48,922 nucleotides of DNA from Methylobacterium sp. (GCF_019750675.1 NZ_JAIEOF010000282.1:1-48922); one strand, 5' to 3'; counted from the first letter of the stretch, positions 25,558 through 34,572 are shown. The notes: generated from the sequence alone by a model not told the origin. Made by a program: numbers and translations.

Positions 25558-26634
25558 TCACGGCGCCTGATCGGGCAGGCGCACGGCTTGCCCGTCCTTG
25601 AGCGAGTGGACGCCGGCCAGGACCACGCGGTCGCCGGCGTTCAGGCCCGCGCCGATGCTGACGTGGTTCGCGTCCCGGCGCGTGACGGTGACGGGCCGCT
25701 TGAGCACGCTCTTCCCGTCAGGCGCGACGACCCAGACGGCATCGCGGCCGTCCTCGGTCAGCACCACGGTGGCGGGCAGGTCGACATGGGGCGGCTCGGC
25801 GCGCGCCAGGGTGACGGTCAGGGTCGAGCCGAGGCGGAAGGCCTCCGATGGCTTGATCAGGGTCATGCGGATGCGCCGGGTGCGCGTGGTCTGGTCGGCG
25901 AAGGGGGCGATCTCGCGGACACGCGCCGTCGCCGTCACGTCCGGGGCGCTCTGGAGGGAGACCGTGAACTCGGCATCGGCCGGCATGGTGCCGACGAGGT
26001 CCTCGGGAATGTCGACCACGGCCTCGCGCTCCTCGGGTCGGGCCAGGGTCGCGACCGCCTGTCCCGCGCTGAGCACCTGACCGACCTCGGCGCTGCGCAC
26101 CGTGACGACGCCGTCGAAATCCGCGCGCAACTCGGTGTAGCCCATCTGGTCCTGCGCCCGCTGCAGGCTCGCCTCGGCTTGCGAGACCCGGGCCTGGGCC
26201 GTGTCGCGGCTCGCCACGGCGGTGTCGAGTTGCGCCTGACTGACATTGCCGCCGGCGAGCAGGCGGCGGCGGCGCGATTCCGTGGCGCTCGCGTTCTCGG
26301 CCTGCGCCCTGGCATCGGCGAGCTCGGCCTCGGCCCTGGTCAGGGCGAAGCGCGTCACCACCGGATCGAGCGCGGCGATGCGCTGCCCCTTGTGGACGAT
26401 GTCGCCCACGGTCACGTCGCGGGCGATCATGCGCCCGGCGATCTGGAAACCGATCTCGGACTGGTAGCGCGGCGCCACCACGCCCGCGAAGGGGCCGAAG
26501 ACCTGGGCCGAGACCGGCTTTACGACCCGGTAGAGAACCGGCCGCACGGGTGGCGGCGGAGCCGTGCCCTCGGCGGCCTGACAGGCACCGAGCGGAAGCA
26601 CGAGGGCGACGGCGAGCAGGGCCGGACGGATCAT
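25558..26634 (-). CDS. RND efflux periplasmic adaptor, lipoprotein
   Basis: 358 residues. The N-terminus MIRPALLAVALVLPLGACQAA is a lipoprotein signal with lipobox LGAC, so the protein is probably lipid-anchored in the inner membrane. The order is lipoyl half (GRMIARDVTVGDIVHKGQRIAAL), coiled-coil hairpin with many Ala/Arg/Glu residues, second lipoyl half (GVVTVRSAEVGQVLSAGQAVATL), beta-barrel and membrane-proximal domains. It overlaps the upstream adaptor gene by four bases (ATGA) and precedes the permease by 62 bases. Confidence 0.9.
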   Translation of the reverse strand: MIRPALLAVALVLPLGACQAAEGTAPPPPVRPVLYRVVKPVSAQVFGPFAGVVAPRYQSEIGFQIAGRMIARDVTVGDIVHKGQRIAALDPVVTRFALTRAEAELADARAQAENASATESRRRRLLAGGNVSQAQLDTAVASRDTAQARVSQAEASLQRAQDQMGYTELRADFDGVVTVRSAEVGQVLSAGQAVATLARPEEREAVVDIPEDLVGTMPADAEFTVSLQSAPDVTATARVREIAPFADQTTRTRRIRMTLIKPSEAFRLGSTLTVTLARAEPPHVDLPATVVLTEDGRDAVWVVAPDGKSVLKRPVTVTRRDANHVSIGAGLNAGDRVVLAGVHSLKDGQAVRLPDQAP

Positions 26635-27767
26635 CGCGTGGCCTCCAGGGTCTCGGCGACGGCAACGGTCTGCCCCGGCCGCAGGAGCTGGATACCCGCG
26701 ATGACGACCTCCTCGCCGGGCTCGACGCCCCCCTTCAGCGCGATGGTGTTGGGCCCGTAGCGCTCGATCGTGACGGTTCGGGGCGAGACGGTGCCGCTGG
26801 CGGGATCACGTACCCAGACCGCGGGGCCGTTCTCCCAGCGGTAGAGCGCCGACCAGGGCAGCACGATCGCCTGGCGCGGCCGGAACTTGCCCGTGCCGAT
26901 GACGACGGCACCGAGGCTCATGGCCTTGGGCGTCTCGTCGAGCCCGACCTTGACCCGCACGGTGCCGGAGGCGGCATCCACGCTGGGGGAGATCTCCCGC
27001 ACCCGGCCGACCGCCGTAACCCGCGGATCGGCCTGGAGCGTGACCGCGACGGTCTTGCTCTCGGGGGGGGCGGCGAGCACCGCCTCGAAGATGTTGAAGA
27101 CGGCGTCGCGCGGGCCGTCCTGCGCCATCACCAGCACGGTCTGGCCGGTCTGGACGACCTGCCCGACCTCGAAGGTGCGGCTCAGCACGATGCCGTCCAC
27201 ACCCGCCTTCAGGTCCGTGTAGGAGAACTGCTCCTCGGCGCTGCCCAGGGCCGCCTTGGCCGAGTCCACCGAGGCCTGCGTGGTGCGCAGTTGCTGCTCG
27301 GCGTCGTCGTAGCTCGGGCGGGTGGTGTAGCCGCTGGCCATGAGCTGCTCCTGGCGCTTGAAGTTCAGCTTGGCCTGGGTCAGCAGCGCCTCGGCCGAGG
27401 TGAGCGCGGCCTGCGCGTTGTTGAGGTTGGCCCGCTGCTCCTGCGGGTCGAGCTTGGCCAGCACCCGATCGGCGGTGACGTGATCGCCCACTTCCACGAG
27501 GCGCTTGGCGATCTTGCCGTTGGTGCGGAAGGCGACGTTCACCTGCGATTGGGCCTGGATATCGCCGGTGAAGATGAGGTCGGAGGCGATGGTGGTGTCG
27601 CGCGCGACCACCGTGCGGACCACCGCGACCGCGGGGCTCGCGGGCTTTGCCGCCGCCTTGGCTTCTTCCTCGGCATGCGACGCGGACGACATCGCGACGA
27701 CACAGGCCGCGAGCACCAGGGCCATACCCCCGCACCGGCGCGGCCAAACGGTCAGCCAACTCACCAT
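26631..27767 (-). CDS. RND efflux periplasmic adaptor, second copy
   Basis: 378 residues. A signal peptide (GMALVLAACVVAMSSASHA) ends near residue 32. The mature part has the adaptor layout: NGKIAKRLVEVGDHVTADRVLAKL as first lipoyl half, a hairpin rich in Ala/Gln, GIVLSRTFEVGQVVQTGQTVLVM as second half, then the barrel and proximal domains. It is the first gene of the three-gene operon and differs clearly from the lipoprotein adaptor. Two different adaptors with one permease suggests a mixed adaptor assembly, as in some other tandem-adaptor RND systems; that is inference. Confidence 0.9.
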   Translation of the reverse strand: MVSWLTVWPRRCGGMALVLAACVVAMSSASHAEEEAKAAAKPASPAVAVVRTVVARDTTIASDLIFTGDIQAQSQVNVAFRTNGKIAKRLVEVGDHVTADRVLAKLDPQEQRANLNNAQAALTSAEALLTQAKLNFKRQEQLMASGYTTRPSYDDAEQQLRTTQASVDSAKAALGSAEEQFSYTDLKAGVDGIVLSRTFEVGQVVQTGQTVLVMAQDGPRDAVFNIFEAVLAAPPESKTVAVTLQADPRVTAVGRVREISPSVDAASGTVRVKVGLDETPKAMSLGAVVIGTGKFRPRQAIVLPWSALYRWENGPAVWVRDPASGTVSPRTVTIERYGPNTIALKGGVEPGEEVVIAGIQLLRPGQTVAVAETLEATR

Positions 27768-27826
27768 CGCGTCCTCGAGATTCGAAAGGCCCTACCCTCC
27801 GGCGTCACATATCTGCTATCTTACCG

Positions 27827-27840
27827 ACCGTCCAGACGGT
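27827..27840. promoter_or_regulatory. Palindromic operator, likely for the TetR regulator
   Basis: ACCGTC-CA-GACGGT is a perfect six-base inverted repeat with a two-base centre. It lies between the RND operon (start 27767) and the divergent TetR gene (start 27985). On the RND side a possible -10 (TAAGAT, 27819-27824 complement) falls just after it, so a bound repressor would block the promoter. Short palindromes of this form are typical of TetR operators. Binding is inferred from position. Confidence 0.6.
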
Positions 27841-27984
27841 TCTTTTTCAGGGATCGTCCTCCCGGCGGAGCGTCTTCGCGGCTCGGCCGTTCCTGGGTAT
27901 CCCATTGGGGTGATCGACTTTCTTGCCGGTTGCAGCGTTGATCTTTCCCCCCTCGAAATCGCTGACGGACCGGCCAGATTGTCG

Positions 27985-28563
27985 ATGATGAAGGCGCGCA
28001 CCCGACGCGAAGACCGCCCCCTCGTGATTCTGGACGCTGCCGAACGCCTGATCCGGCGTATGGGCACGCGCACCCTCACCATCGACGCGGTGGCGGCCGA
28101 GGCTTCGCTCAGCAAGGGCGGCGTTCTGCATCACTACGCCTCGAAGGACGCGCTGATCTCGGCGCTGGCCGAGCGCAAGCTGCGGGAGATCCGCGAGAGC
28201 GTGGCGGCTCACGAAGCCGAGCAGGGGGCGAACGCGGCCGCCCTCCCCCTGGCGTTGATCGCCCATGCGCGGCAGGTCTACGCCGACGAGGACGGGTTTC
28301 CCCGCGCCCTGCTGCTGGCCTCCGCCGAGAGCCCGGATGCCTTCGCGGGCTTCAACGCCTTCCTGAAGCAGCGCCTCGCCCAGATGGAGGACGTGGCCTG
28401 CTGCCCCGGCGCCGGCGCGATGCTGACCTTCGCCACCCTCGGCCTGCTGCTGACCCGGACCCTCGGCTTCCACTGCCTGGAAGGGGCGGAACTGGAAAAG
28501 CTCTTCGACGCGATGGAACACGCCGCCAAGGGTCTGCCGAATTCCGGGAGCCCGACGCCCTGA
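27985..28563 (+). CDS. TetR-family transcriptional repressor
   Basis: 192 residues. The N-terminal DNA-binding part is clear: VILDAAERLIRRMGTRTLTIDAVAAEASLSKGGVLHHYASKDALISAL, the TetR helix-turn-helix with K-G-x-L-H-H-Y in the recognition helix. The C-terminal ligand domain (about 70-190) carries a pair of Cys residues (VACCPGAGA). The start is ATG 27985 (ATG 27988 equally possible). It is divergent from the two-adaptor RND operon and probably represses it, and itself, through the palindrome at 27827-27840. The inducer is unknown. Confidence 0.88.
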   Translation: MMKARTRREDRPLVILDAAERLIRRMGTRTLTIDAVAAEASLSKGGVLHHYASKDALISALAERKLREIRESVAAHEAEQGANAAALPLALIAHARQVYADEDGFPRALLLASAESPDAFAGFNAFLKQRLAQMEDVACCPGAGAMLTFATLGLLLTRTLGFHCLEGAELEKLFDAMEHAAKGLPNSGSPTP

Positions 28564-28575
28564 GTGCGCCTCAGG
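28559..28575. terminator. Small hairpin across the stop codons of two convergent genes
   Basis: CCTGAG-TGCGC-CTCAGG is a six-base perfect stem with a five-base loop. It spans the end of the TetR gene and the end of the hydroxylase gene. There is no T-tract, so it may be a weak bidirectional terminator or chance. Confidence 0.3.
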
Positions 28576-29404
28576 CGCGGTTGCGGAAGGGATGCAGGAG
28601 CTGGCCGGCGAAATCCTTCGGGAAGGTCGGGTCTTCGATCCCGAACCGCTCGGGTCGCTCACCCTTCGGCATGTAGTAGGTCCCGAACATGAGGTCGAGA
28701 ATCGGGAAGGTCGCCGAGAAATTCTTCGAGCCGCCCTGGTCGATGCCGGTGTGATGCCAGCGATGATAGATCGGGCTGACGATGACGGTCTTCAGGAACC
28801 CGAAATCCCAGTTCAGGTCGCTGTGGATGAGAGCGGAATGCCAGACCTGGAACGGCGCCACAAAGGCGATGATCTCGATCGGCATGCCGAGCAGGATCAG
28901 CACCACGTCCGGAAGCACGATGTGGATAAGGTCGTCCATCGGGTGGAAGCGGCGCGCCGACATCCAGTGCAACTCCTCGGTCGAGTGATGCACCGCATGG
29001 TAGTGCCACAGGGTCATGGTGTGGAACGCCCGGTGGGTCACGTACATCATGATGTCGATGAGGACGATGTACACGATCACGCTCAACCAGAACGGCATGC
29101 CGGCGAGCAGAGACACCCCGAGCGACGGAGACGTATCCGTGGCGTCTTGGCCCCGGATCATCGAGAACCAGACCGTACCGGTGATGAGGAGCAGGAGGCT
29201 GAGGTAACGGGTGAACAGCGGGGTGGCGAACCACCAGCAGATGTCGGTGATCATATCGGAGGTGCGCCACCACGGCTTGCCCGAAGCTCCGGGAAACAGC
29301 GCACACAGGATCGTCAGGACGACCGCCAGGGCCAGCGTCGTCGGCAGGCCCGCGATGATCGCCTCACTGAATTGGGTCACGACGGCCAAGGCCCAATCGG
29401 TCAT
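28571..29404 (-). CDS. Fatty acid hydroxylase / sterol desaturase family membrane enzyme
   Basis: 277 residues with about four or five membrane helices. The di-iron histidine clusters of the superfamily are present: HRAFH (after VLIDIMMYVT), HAVHHS, a histidine in WHSALIHSDLNW, and HRWHH (in PIYHRWHHTG). Members hydroxylate or desaturate lipids, sterols, carotenoids or hopanoids using oxygen. The end KGERPERFGIEDPTFPKDF is typical of bacterial sterol desaturase-like proteins. The substrate cannot be told from sequence. It stands alone, convergent with the TetR gene. Confidence 0.88.
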   Translation of the reverse strand: MTDWALAVVTQFSEAIIAGLPTTLALAVVLTILCALFPGASGKPWWRTSDMITDICWWFATPLFTRYLSLLLLITGTVWFSMIRGQDATDTSPSLGVSLLAGMPFWLSVIVYIVLIDIMMYVTHRAFHTMTLWHYHAVHHSTEELHWMSARRFHPMDDLIHIVLPDVVLILLGMPIEIIAFVAPFQVWHSALIHSDLNWDFGFLKTVIVSPIYHRWHHTGIDQGGSKNFSATFPILDLMFGTYYMPKGERPERFGIEDPTFPKDFAGQLLHPFRNRA

Positions 29405-29520
29405 GCGTCAGCCCTCGCGTTCGACACTGCTCCCGTAGAACTGTCAGATCCGCCTTAAGGGGCGGTTATGCGCACCGGGGGAAACCCACGTGATCCGTAC
29501 CCTGTCCAGGGCGCGCGGAC

Positions 29521-30375
29521 TCAGCGTCCGGCCGCCCGCGCAGCCTCGATCTGCGCAACCGCCGCCCGCACGCGCATGTCGATCAGGGTCCGCCCGCGCT
29601 CGGCCGACGCGCGGCTCGGATCACCGCCGGCGCCAGTCGCCTCGGCGCGAAACCCGATTCCCGAAAGGCGGCCGAGGTCGACCCCCTCGGGCCAGATCGC
29701 CATGAGTTCGGAGGTGTCCTGGATACCGGCGTGGCGCCCGATCGTCTCCATGGTCTCGCCAGCGGCCCGGAGCCAGTCGAGTTGGGCGGCATCGTCGTAA
29801 TACGCGCTCACGTCGACGACGCGGACCCCTTGCGAAGCCCATTCCCGGGACAGGCGCTCGGCGACCTCGCGCTGCGGCCCTGTGCTCGCCCCGTGGTCAG
29901 CCAGGAAGCCGATCGTCCGGAAGCCCGCGCCCTTCAGGCTGCGGGCAATGCCCTCCAGGGTGCCGGCGAAGACGGCGTCCGGGACGCCGATCGTGCCAGG
30001 AAAGCGCAGGTGGCCTTCGGCCGGATCGTAGGCGCCTTGCGGAACATAGGAGATCACGGGGGCGACGAGGGTTTGGCCCAGCCCCTCGGCGATCCGGTGC
30101 GCGGCCCAGCCGACGATGCGGTCGTGCTTGCCCGTCACCATGTGGATGCCGTTCTGCTCGATGCCGCCGCTCGGCACGAGCACGGTGGTGGCGCCCCGCG
30201 CGACGGCGCCGCGCACCTCCACCCATGTCATCCGCGCGATCTCGACCTCGCCCGAGAGCGGAGCCGTCAAGGGCCGGCCGACGAACACCAGCCCGGCGAC
30301 CAGGGCCGCGAGGCACAAGGTGCCCCACTTCGCCGCGACGGGTAAGCGGGACGGGTGTCGGGACGGAGGGGGCAT
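29521..30375 (-). CDS. Creatininase-family amidohydrolase with N-terminal membrane segment
   Basis: 284 residues. The first ~40 form a signal peptide or anchor (KWGTLCLAALVAGLVFVG), so the enzyme acts outside the cytoplasm, which is unusual for the family. The creatininase core shows VLVPSGGIEQNGIHMVTGKHD, equivalent to the usual G-S-x-E-Q-H-G-P-H-x-P-x-G-T-D metal site. It lacks the first His (Asn instead) but keeps Glu, His and Asp. GFLADHGAS replaces the usual N-G-H-G-G-N. Family members cleave cyclic or linear amides (creatinine, formamidopyrimidines, mycofactocin precursor). With the changed motifs the substrate is open. ATG 30375 is used; a GTG one codon earlier is equivalent. Confidence 0.78.
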   Translation of the reverse strand: MPPPSRHPSRLPVAAKWGTLCLAALVAGLVFVGRPLTAPLSGEVEIARMTWVEVRGAVARGATTVLVPSGGIEQNGIHMVTGKHDRIVGWAAHRIAEGLGQTLVAPVISYVPQGAYDPAEGHLRFPGTIGVPDAVFAGTLEGIARSLKGAGFRTIGFLADHGASTGPQREVAERLSREWASQGVRVVDVSAYYDDAAQLDWLRAAGETMETIGRHAGIQDTSELMAIWPEGVDLGRLSGIGFRAEATGAGGDPSRASAERGRTLIDMRVRAAVAQIEAARAAGR

Positions 30376-30422
30376 CACGGGCTCGGAACGACGGAGGGCG
30401 GTGGAAGGCTAGGCCTCGGGCG

Positions 30423-31337
30423 TTAACGGACCGGTGTCCCCGTCACCTCGGCCATCGCGGTAAAGAGGAGCGCGTGGCGGCCGGCCAGGGCGTCGATGTC
30501 GGTGGAATAGCCCCCACCGATGACGCCGACGAGGGGTACCCCGCGCCGCCGGGCCTCGCCGACGACGAACCGGTCGCGCGCCAGGATGCCTTCGTCGGTG
30601 AGGGCGAGGCGGCCGAGGCGGTCGTCGTGGTGAGGGTCGACGCCGGCATTGTAGAACACGATGTCGGGTCGAATCGCGTCGAGGAGCGGCCCGACATGGG
30701 CCTCCAGCACTTCCAGGTAACCGGCATCGTCCAGGCCATCGGGCAGTCCGACATCGCGGTCGCTGGCGATCTTGCGGGTCGGGTAGTTCTTCTCGGCGTG
30801 GATCGACAGCGTGAAGAGGTCGGGCGTCCCGCCGAGGCAGTCGGCGGTACCATCACCCTGGTGGACGTCGCAATCGATTACGAGGGCGCGGGCGATGGTT
30901 CCGTCGGCGTGAAGCTGGCGCGCGGCCACCGCGACGTCGTTGAAGATGCAGAAGCCCGCTCCGGTCTCGCGCCGGGCGTGGTGGCTGCCCCCGGCCGTGC
31001 TGCCCGCGATGCCGTGCGCCAGGGCCAGCCGCGCTGCCAGCAGGGTTCCGCCCACGGACGCGCAGGAACGAGCCACCACCGATTCGCCCACCGGCAGGCC
31101 GATGGTGCGCTCGATCTCGCGCGAGACGTCGTGGGCCAGCACGGCCTCCACGTAGGCGCGGTCATGGGCGACGGCGAGGAGTTCGGCCCCGGCGGGCTCA
31201 GGGCGGGCGAAGCCGTTCGGCACCAGGCCCCGCGCCGCCAGGATCTCGGCGAGCCGGCCGTACTTGCGCATGGGGAAGCGGTGCCCCTCCGGCAGGGTCG
31301 CCTCGTAGGCCGGATGGAAGACGATGGGCAGGCTCAT
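30423..31337 (-). CDS. Histone-deacetylase-family amidohydrolase
   Basis: 304 residues, class I/IV-like HDAC superfamily. Key residues: GGSHHARRETGAGFCIFNDVAVAA carries the catalytic His pair, VIDCDVHQGDGTAD the zinc-binding Asp and His, YNAGVDPHHDDRLG the late Asp, and VIGGGYS the conserved Gly stretch before the end. Bacterial members act on acetylated polyamines, acetoin-related or small acetyl-amide substrates, or on proteins. It overlaps the upstream oxidoreductase gene by four bases (ATGA), so the two are co-translated. Confidence 0.9.
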   Translation of the reverse strand: MSLPIVFHPAYEATLPEGHRFPMRKYGRLAEILAARGLVPNGFARPEPAGAELLAVAHDRAYVEAVLAHDVSREIERTIGLPVGESVVARSCASVGGTLLAARLALAHGIAGSTAGGSHHARRETGAGFCIFNDVAVAARQLHADGTIARALVIDCDVHQGDGTADCLGGTPDLFTLSIHAEKNYPTRKIASDRDVGLPDGLDDAGYLEVLEAHVGPLLDAIRPDIVFYNAGVDPHHDDRLGRLALTDEGILARDRFVVGEARRRGVPLVGVIGGGYSTDIDALAGRHALLFTAMAEVTGTPVR

Positions 31338-32296
31338 GCGAGATCCGCCGCCAGCCGCTCGGCCAGGGCAGCGCCGCTGTCGTAGGCGGCTTCGACGCGC
31401 GGCCCGAGGCAGGCATCGCCCGCATAGCCGAGGCGCGCGGCCGCATCGTACAAGTAGGGCGCACCGCAGGTCGCGGTCACCAGGGCGTAGCGCCAGCGAT
31501 GAGCGCGCCGATGGGTCGGGGCGATGGCCATGCCGAGGAGCGCGCCGAGGGCCGCGAGCAAAGCGGCCTCGACCGCCTCGGGGGTCTCCTCCAGGTGTGC
31601 CGCCGACCACTCAGGCGAGGCGTGGAGGGTGACGTGGGGCGCAGCCCCCGAGCGGCCAGGCTTCGCGCTCTCCCGGAACACGGCCGCGATCGGCCCCTCG
31701 CCCGGCCGGAGCACATCGCCCGCGAAGGGAAGCTCCTGCGGGACAGCCAGCATCAACGACCAGCACGGCGCGTAGGCGGCCTTGCGGAGCCCCGCGAAGC
31801 CCGGCGCGCCGAGGCCCGGCGCCATCGAGTCGATGAGACGCTCGGCCTGGGGGGCCGGGGGCGTGAGCACCAGCGCGTCGAACACCCGGGCCTCGGACGC
31901 CTCGGCGAGGGCGAGGCGCCAGCCGGCGGCATTCCGCGTCAAGCCGGTCACCGTGCGCCCCACATGGACTTCGAGGCCGGCGAGAAGATCGCGCACGGGG
32001 GCCGTCATGTCGGGCACCGCCGCGTGCGTGCCCGGCGCGTCCCAGGGCGCCACGATCCCGCGCGCGCGCCAAGCGTCGAGGCGGTGCCGAAAGGCCGGCC
32101 CATGGGCACGCAGGACCTGTGCGCCGTGGTCGAAGCGAAGACCGGTCTCGCGGTCGCGGCGGCTCGCCATGCGGCCCCCGACCTGGCGCCCCTTGTCGAA
32201 CACGCTCACGGCGAACCCGGCATCGGCGAGGCGGCGCGCCGCGCTCGCCCCCGCCATTCCGGCCCCCACGATCGCCACCTGCGCCGGCCTGGCCAA
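31334..32296 (-). CDS. Renalase-like FAD-dependent oxidoreductase
   Basis: 320 residues from TTG 32296 (GGGAGACGGGG upstream). The N-terminus VAIVGAGMAGASAARRLADAGFAVSVFDKGRQVGGRMASRR is the FAD-binding Rossmann motif followed by the G-G-R-M of amine-oxidase-like proteins. The C-terminus LGYAGDACLGPRVEAAYDSGAALAERL is the G-D motif that holds the flavin. The closest type is bacterial renalase, which reoxidises faulty NAD(P)H isomers; this assignment is by similarity of layout only. It is first in a two-gene unit with the deacetylase. Confidence 0.82.
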   Translation of the reverse strand: MARPAQVAIVGAGMAGASAARRLADAGFAVSVFDKGRQVGGRMASRRDRETGLRFDHGAQVLRAHGPAFRHRLDAWRARGIVAPWDAPGTHAAVPDMTAPVRDLLAGLEVHVGRTVTGLTRNAAGWRLALAEASEARVFDALVLTPPAPQAERLIDSMAPGLGAPGFAGLRKAAYAPCWSLMLAVPQELPFAGDVLRPGEGPIAAVFRESAKPGRSGAAPHVTLHASPEWSAAHLEETPEAVEAALLAALGALLGMAIAPTHRRAHRWRYALVTATCGAPYLYDAAARLGYAGDACLGPRVEAAYDSGAALAERLAADLA

Positions 32297-32445
32297 ACCC
32301 CGTCTCCCTCACGACACCGCTGCCCTGTCATACGCCTGAAGCATCCGGGCTGTTAGGGGCGCTGATGCGCGAAGCACCGCGACCCCGTGTCCGGCGGGCC
32401 GGCGCGCGACGGGTGCCGCAAGGCCCGCCAGGGAAGAGGTCACGG

Positions 32446-33660
32446 ATGTGGGAGGGGCCGATGTGGAACGCGGCGATGCGTGACCTGGGCGCGACCGGCA
32501 CGCTCGTCGCCCTCGCCCTCTGCGGCGCCCTCACCCTGATCAACCTCGCGGGCATCGCGATGGCGGCCCGCCGGATCGGACGCGGGCAGAGCATCGGTCT
32601 GGTTCCGGCGGGCGCGCCGGTCTCCCTGGTCCGGCCCGTCTGCGGCGTCGAGGCGTTCAGCGAGGAATTGCTGACGCGGGGATTCCACCTCGCCTATGCG
32701 GATTACGAGATCCTGTTCTGCGTGGCGGACGCGGACGACCCGATCGTGCCCCTGCTCCGCCGCCTGATGGCCGCGCATCCCGGAATCTCCGCCCGCCTGA
32801 TCGTCGGCGACGAGCGCATCAGCGACAACCCGAAGCTCAACAACTGCGTGCGGGGCTGGGAGGCGGCCCGGCACGACTGGGTGGTGCTCGCCGATTCAAA
32901 CGTCGCGATGCCGCCGGACTACCTGCAGCAGCTCCAGGCGGCCTGGGGCCCGGATACCGGCCTCGTCTGCTCGACGCCGATCGGCGCCCGGCCGGACGGC
33001 CTGTTCGCCGCGGTGGAATGCGCCTTCCTCAACACCCTCCAGGCGCGTTGGCAATACACCGGCGAGGCCCTCGGCCTCGGCTTCGCGCAGGGCAAGAGCA
33101 TGCTCTGGCACAAGCCGTTCCTGGAGGCGCGGGGCGGCATCCGGGCCCTGGCCGCGGAGATCGCCGAGGATGCGGCGGCCACCAAGCTGGTGCGCGCGGC
33201 GGGCGCCCGGGTCCACCTCGTCGCCGCGCCCTTCGACCAGCCCCTCGGCCGCCGCACCCTGTCGGAGGTCTGGTCGCGTCAATTGCGCTGGGCCCGCCTG
33301 CGCCGGGTCACGTTTCCGCTCTTCTTCGCCCCCGAAATCGGCTGCGGCCCGCTCCTGCCCTTCGGCATCGCGCTTAGCGCCGCCCCCTCCCTCGGCCTCG
33401 CGGCGATCCTCTTCGGCCTCACCACCCTCTGGTACGGGGCCGAGATCGGCCTCGCCCACCGGGCCGGATGGTATCGCCGGCCGCGGCTCCTCCTCGCCTT
33501 CCTCATCCGCGACACCCTGATCCCGGCCCTCTGGACCTGCGCCTGGATGCGGGGCGCGATTCTCTGGCGTGGCAACGCGATGGACATTCGCCCCAAGGCC
33601 GGCGGTTTCGATCCGGCCCCGCCCCGGTCCTGGCGGCGCCCGCGCGCCAGCGCTGCCTGA
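32446..33660 (+). CDS. Ceramide glucosyltransferase-like GT (HpnI type), membrane-bound
   Basis: 404 residues from ATG 32446 (GGGAAGAGG seven bases upstream). A membrane helix at the N-terminus precedes a GT2/GT21 catalytic domain. VSLVRPVCGVEAF begins it, CVADADDP carries the first Asp pair, WVVLADSNVAMPPDYL the D-x-D-equivalent, EIAEDAAATKLV the E-D base motif, and SRQLRWARL the Q-x-x-R-W motif of processive and lipid glycosyltransferases. Two or three helices follow at the C-terminus. The family contains ceramide glucosyltransferases and the hopanoid-linked HpnI; no other hopanoid genes are here, so I do not choose between them. Confidence 0.82.
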   Translation: MWEGPMWNAAMRDLGATGTLVALALCGALTLINLAGIAMAARRIGRGQSIGLVPAGAPVSLVRPVCGVEAFSEELLTRGFHLAYADYEILFCVADADDPIVPLLRRLMAAHPGISARLIVGDERISDNPKLNNCVRGWEAARHDWVVLADSNVAMPPDYLQQLQAAWGPDTGLVCSTPIGARPDGLFAAVECAFLNTLQARWQYTGEALGLGFAQGKSMLWHKPFLEARGGIRALAAEIAEDAAATKLVRAAGARVHLVAAPFDQPLGRRTLSEVWSRQLRWARLRRVTFPLFFAPEIGCGPLLPFGIALSAAPSLGLAAILFGLTTLWYGAEIGLAHRAGWYRRPRLLLAFLIRDTLIPALWTCAWMRGAILWRGNAMDIRPKAGGFDPAPPRSWRRPRASAA

Positions 33661-33844
33661 GGGCCGCGCCCTTCCCGTCCACCGAGGGCCGTTGACAACC
33701 GGCGAAGGGGATGGCGCGATGCAAGCGGGGATGGACCCCACAGGAGTCTCGACGCCGTCCACCTCTGGGGTGTCGCGGTCGGCCTCGTGATCTCGGGCGC
33801 GTATTTCGGCTGGAGCTCCGGCTGGGCTCGGCTATGGGGTGCGC

Positions 33845-34540
33845 ATGAGAATCGCGATCCTCGAAGCGGGCGCACCCCCGGACCGGCTGGGGGGCCGCTA
33901 TCCCGGCTACGGACGGATGACGGCCGACTTCCTCGGGGCGGGACATGTGGGCACGATCCACGCCATCACCCGCGGCGAATGGCCGACCGGCCCGGAGCGT
34001 TACGACGCCGTCATCGTCACGGGGTCACCCGCAGGCGCCTACGATCCTCACCCCTGGATCGCGGACCTCTTCGATTTCCTGCGCCGCCTCGACCGGGCCA
34101 AGCCCCTGGTGGGTATCTGCTTCGGCCATCAGGCCATGGCGCAGGCCTATGGCGGGCGCGTGGAGAAATCCGCGAAGGGCTGGGGACTCGGGCTTCATGC
34201 CTACGACATCCACGAGCAGGCGCCGTGGATGGACGGCACGGCCACGGTGTCGGCTCCGGCGATCCATCAGGATCAGGTTATGGCGTTGCCGCCCGGCGCC
34301 CGCACGCTCGCCGGCAGCGCCTTCACCCCGCACGGCATCCTGGCCTATGCCGACCGGCGCGCGATCTCGTTCCAGTTCCATCCGGAATTCGAGGCGGATT
34401 ACTCCCGTGCGCTGATCGCCGGCCACCGGCCGGGGGACCTCGATCCGAAGCAACGCAGCGACGCCCTCGCGTCCCTTGAGAGACCGGGTGACGGCGCCCG
34501 CGTCAAGCGATGGATCGCGCGGTTTCTCGACACGGAATGA
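33845..34540 (+). CDS. Class I glutamine amidotransferase domain protein
   Basis: 231 residues, a stand-alone GATase-1 domain. The nucleophile Cys is in LVGICFGHQAMAQAYGG, and the His-Glu pair in ISFQFHPEFEADY. Such stand-alone domains (GuaA-like, PuuD-like) release ammonia from glutamine or cleave gamma-glutamyl bonds; the partner or substrate is not known. The start is ATG 33845; a GTG two codons earlier is possible. It is convergent with the tRNA gene. Confidence 0.85.
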   Translation: MRIAILEAGAPPDRLGGRYPGYGRMTADFLGAGHVGTIHAITRGEWPTGPERYDAVIVTGSPAGAYDPHPWIADLFDFLRRLDRAKPLVGICFGHQAMAQAYGGRVEKSAKGWGLGLHAYDIHEQAPWMDGTATVSAPAIHQDQVMALPPGARTLAGSAFTPHGILAYADRRAISFQFHPEFEADYSRALIAGHRPGDLDPKQRSDALASLERPGDGARVKRWIARFLDTE

Positions 34541-34572
34541 GGAGCGGGACGGTGGCGGAGCAGCATCGTCGC

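Noticed and set aside
22391-25570. Long open frames antisense to the RND permease and adaptors
   Set aside because: High GC leaves few stops in other frames; these translations are Arg/Asp/His-rich without any family motif, while the minus-strand proteins are unmistakable.
29450-29465. CCGCC-TTAAGG-GGCGG near the hydroxylase promoter as an operator or terminator
   Set aside because: Five-base arms of this composition arise often by chance here.
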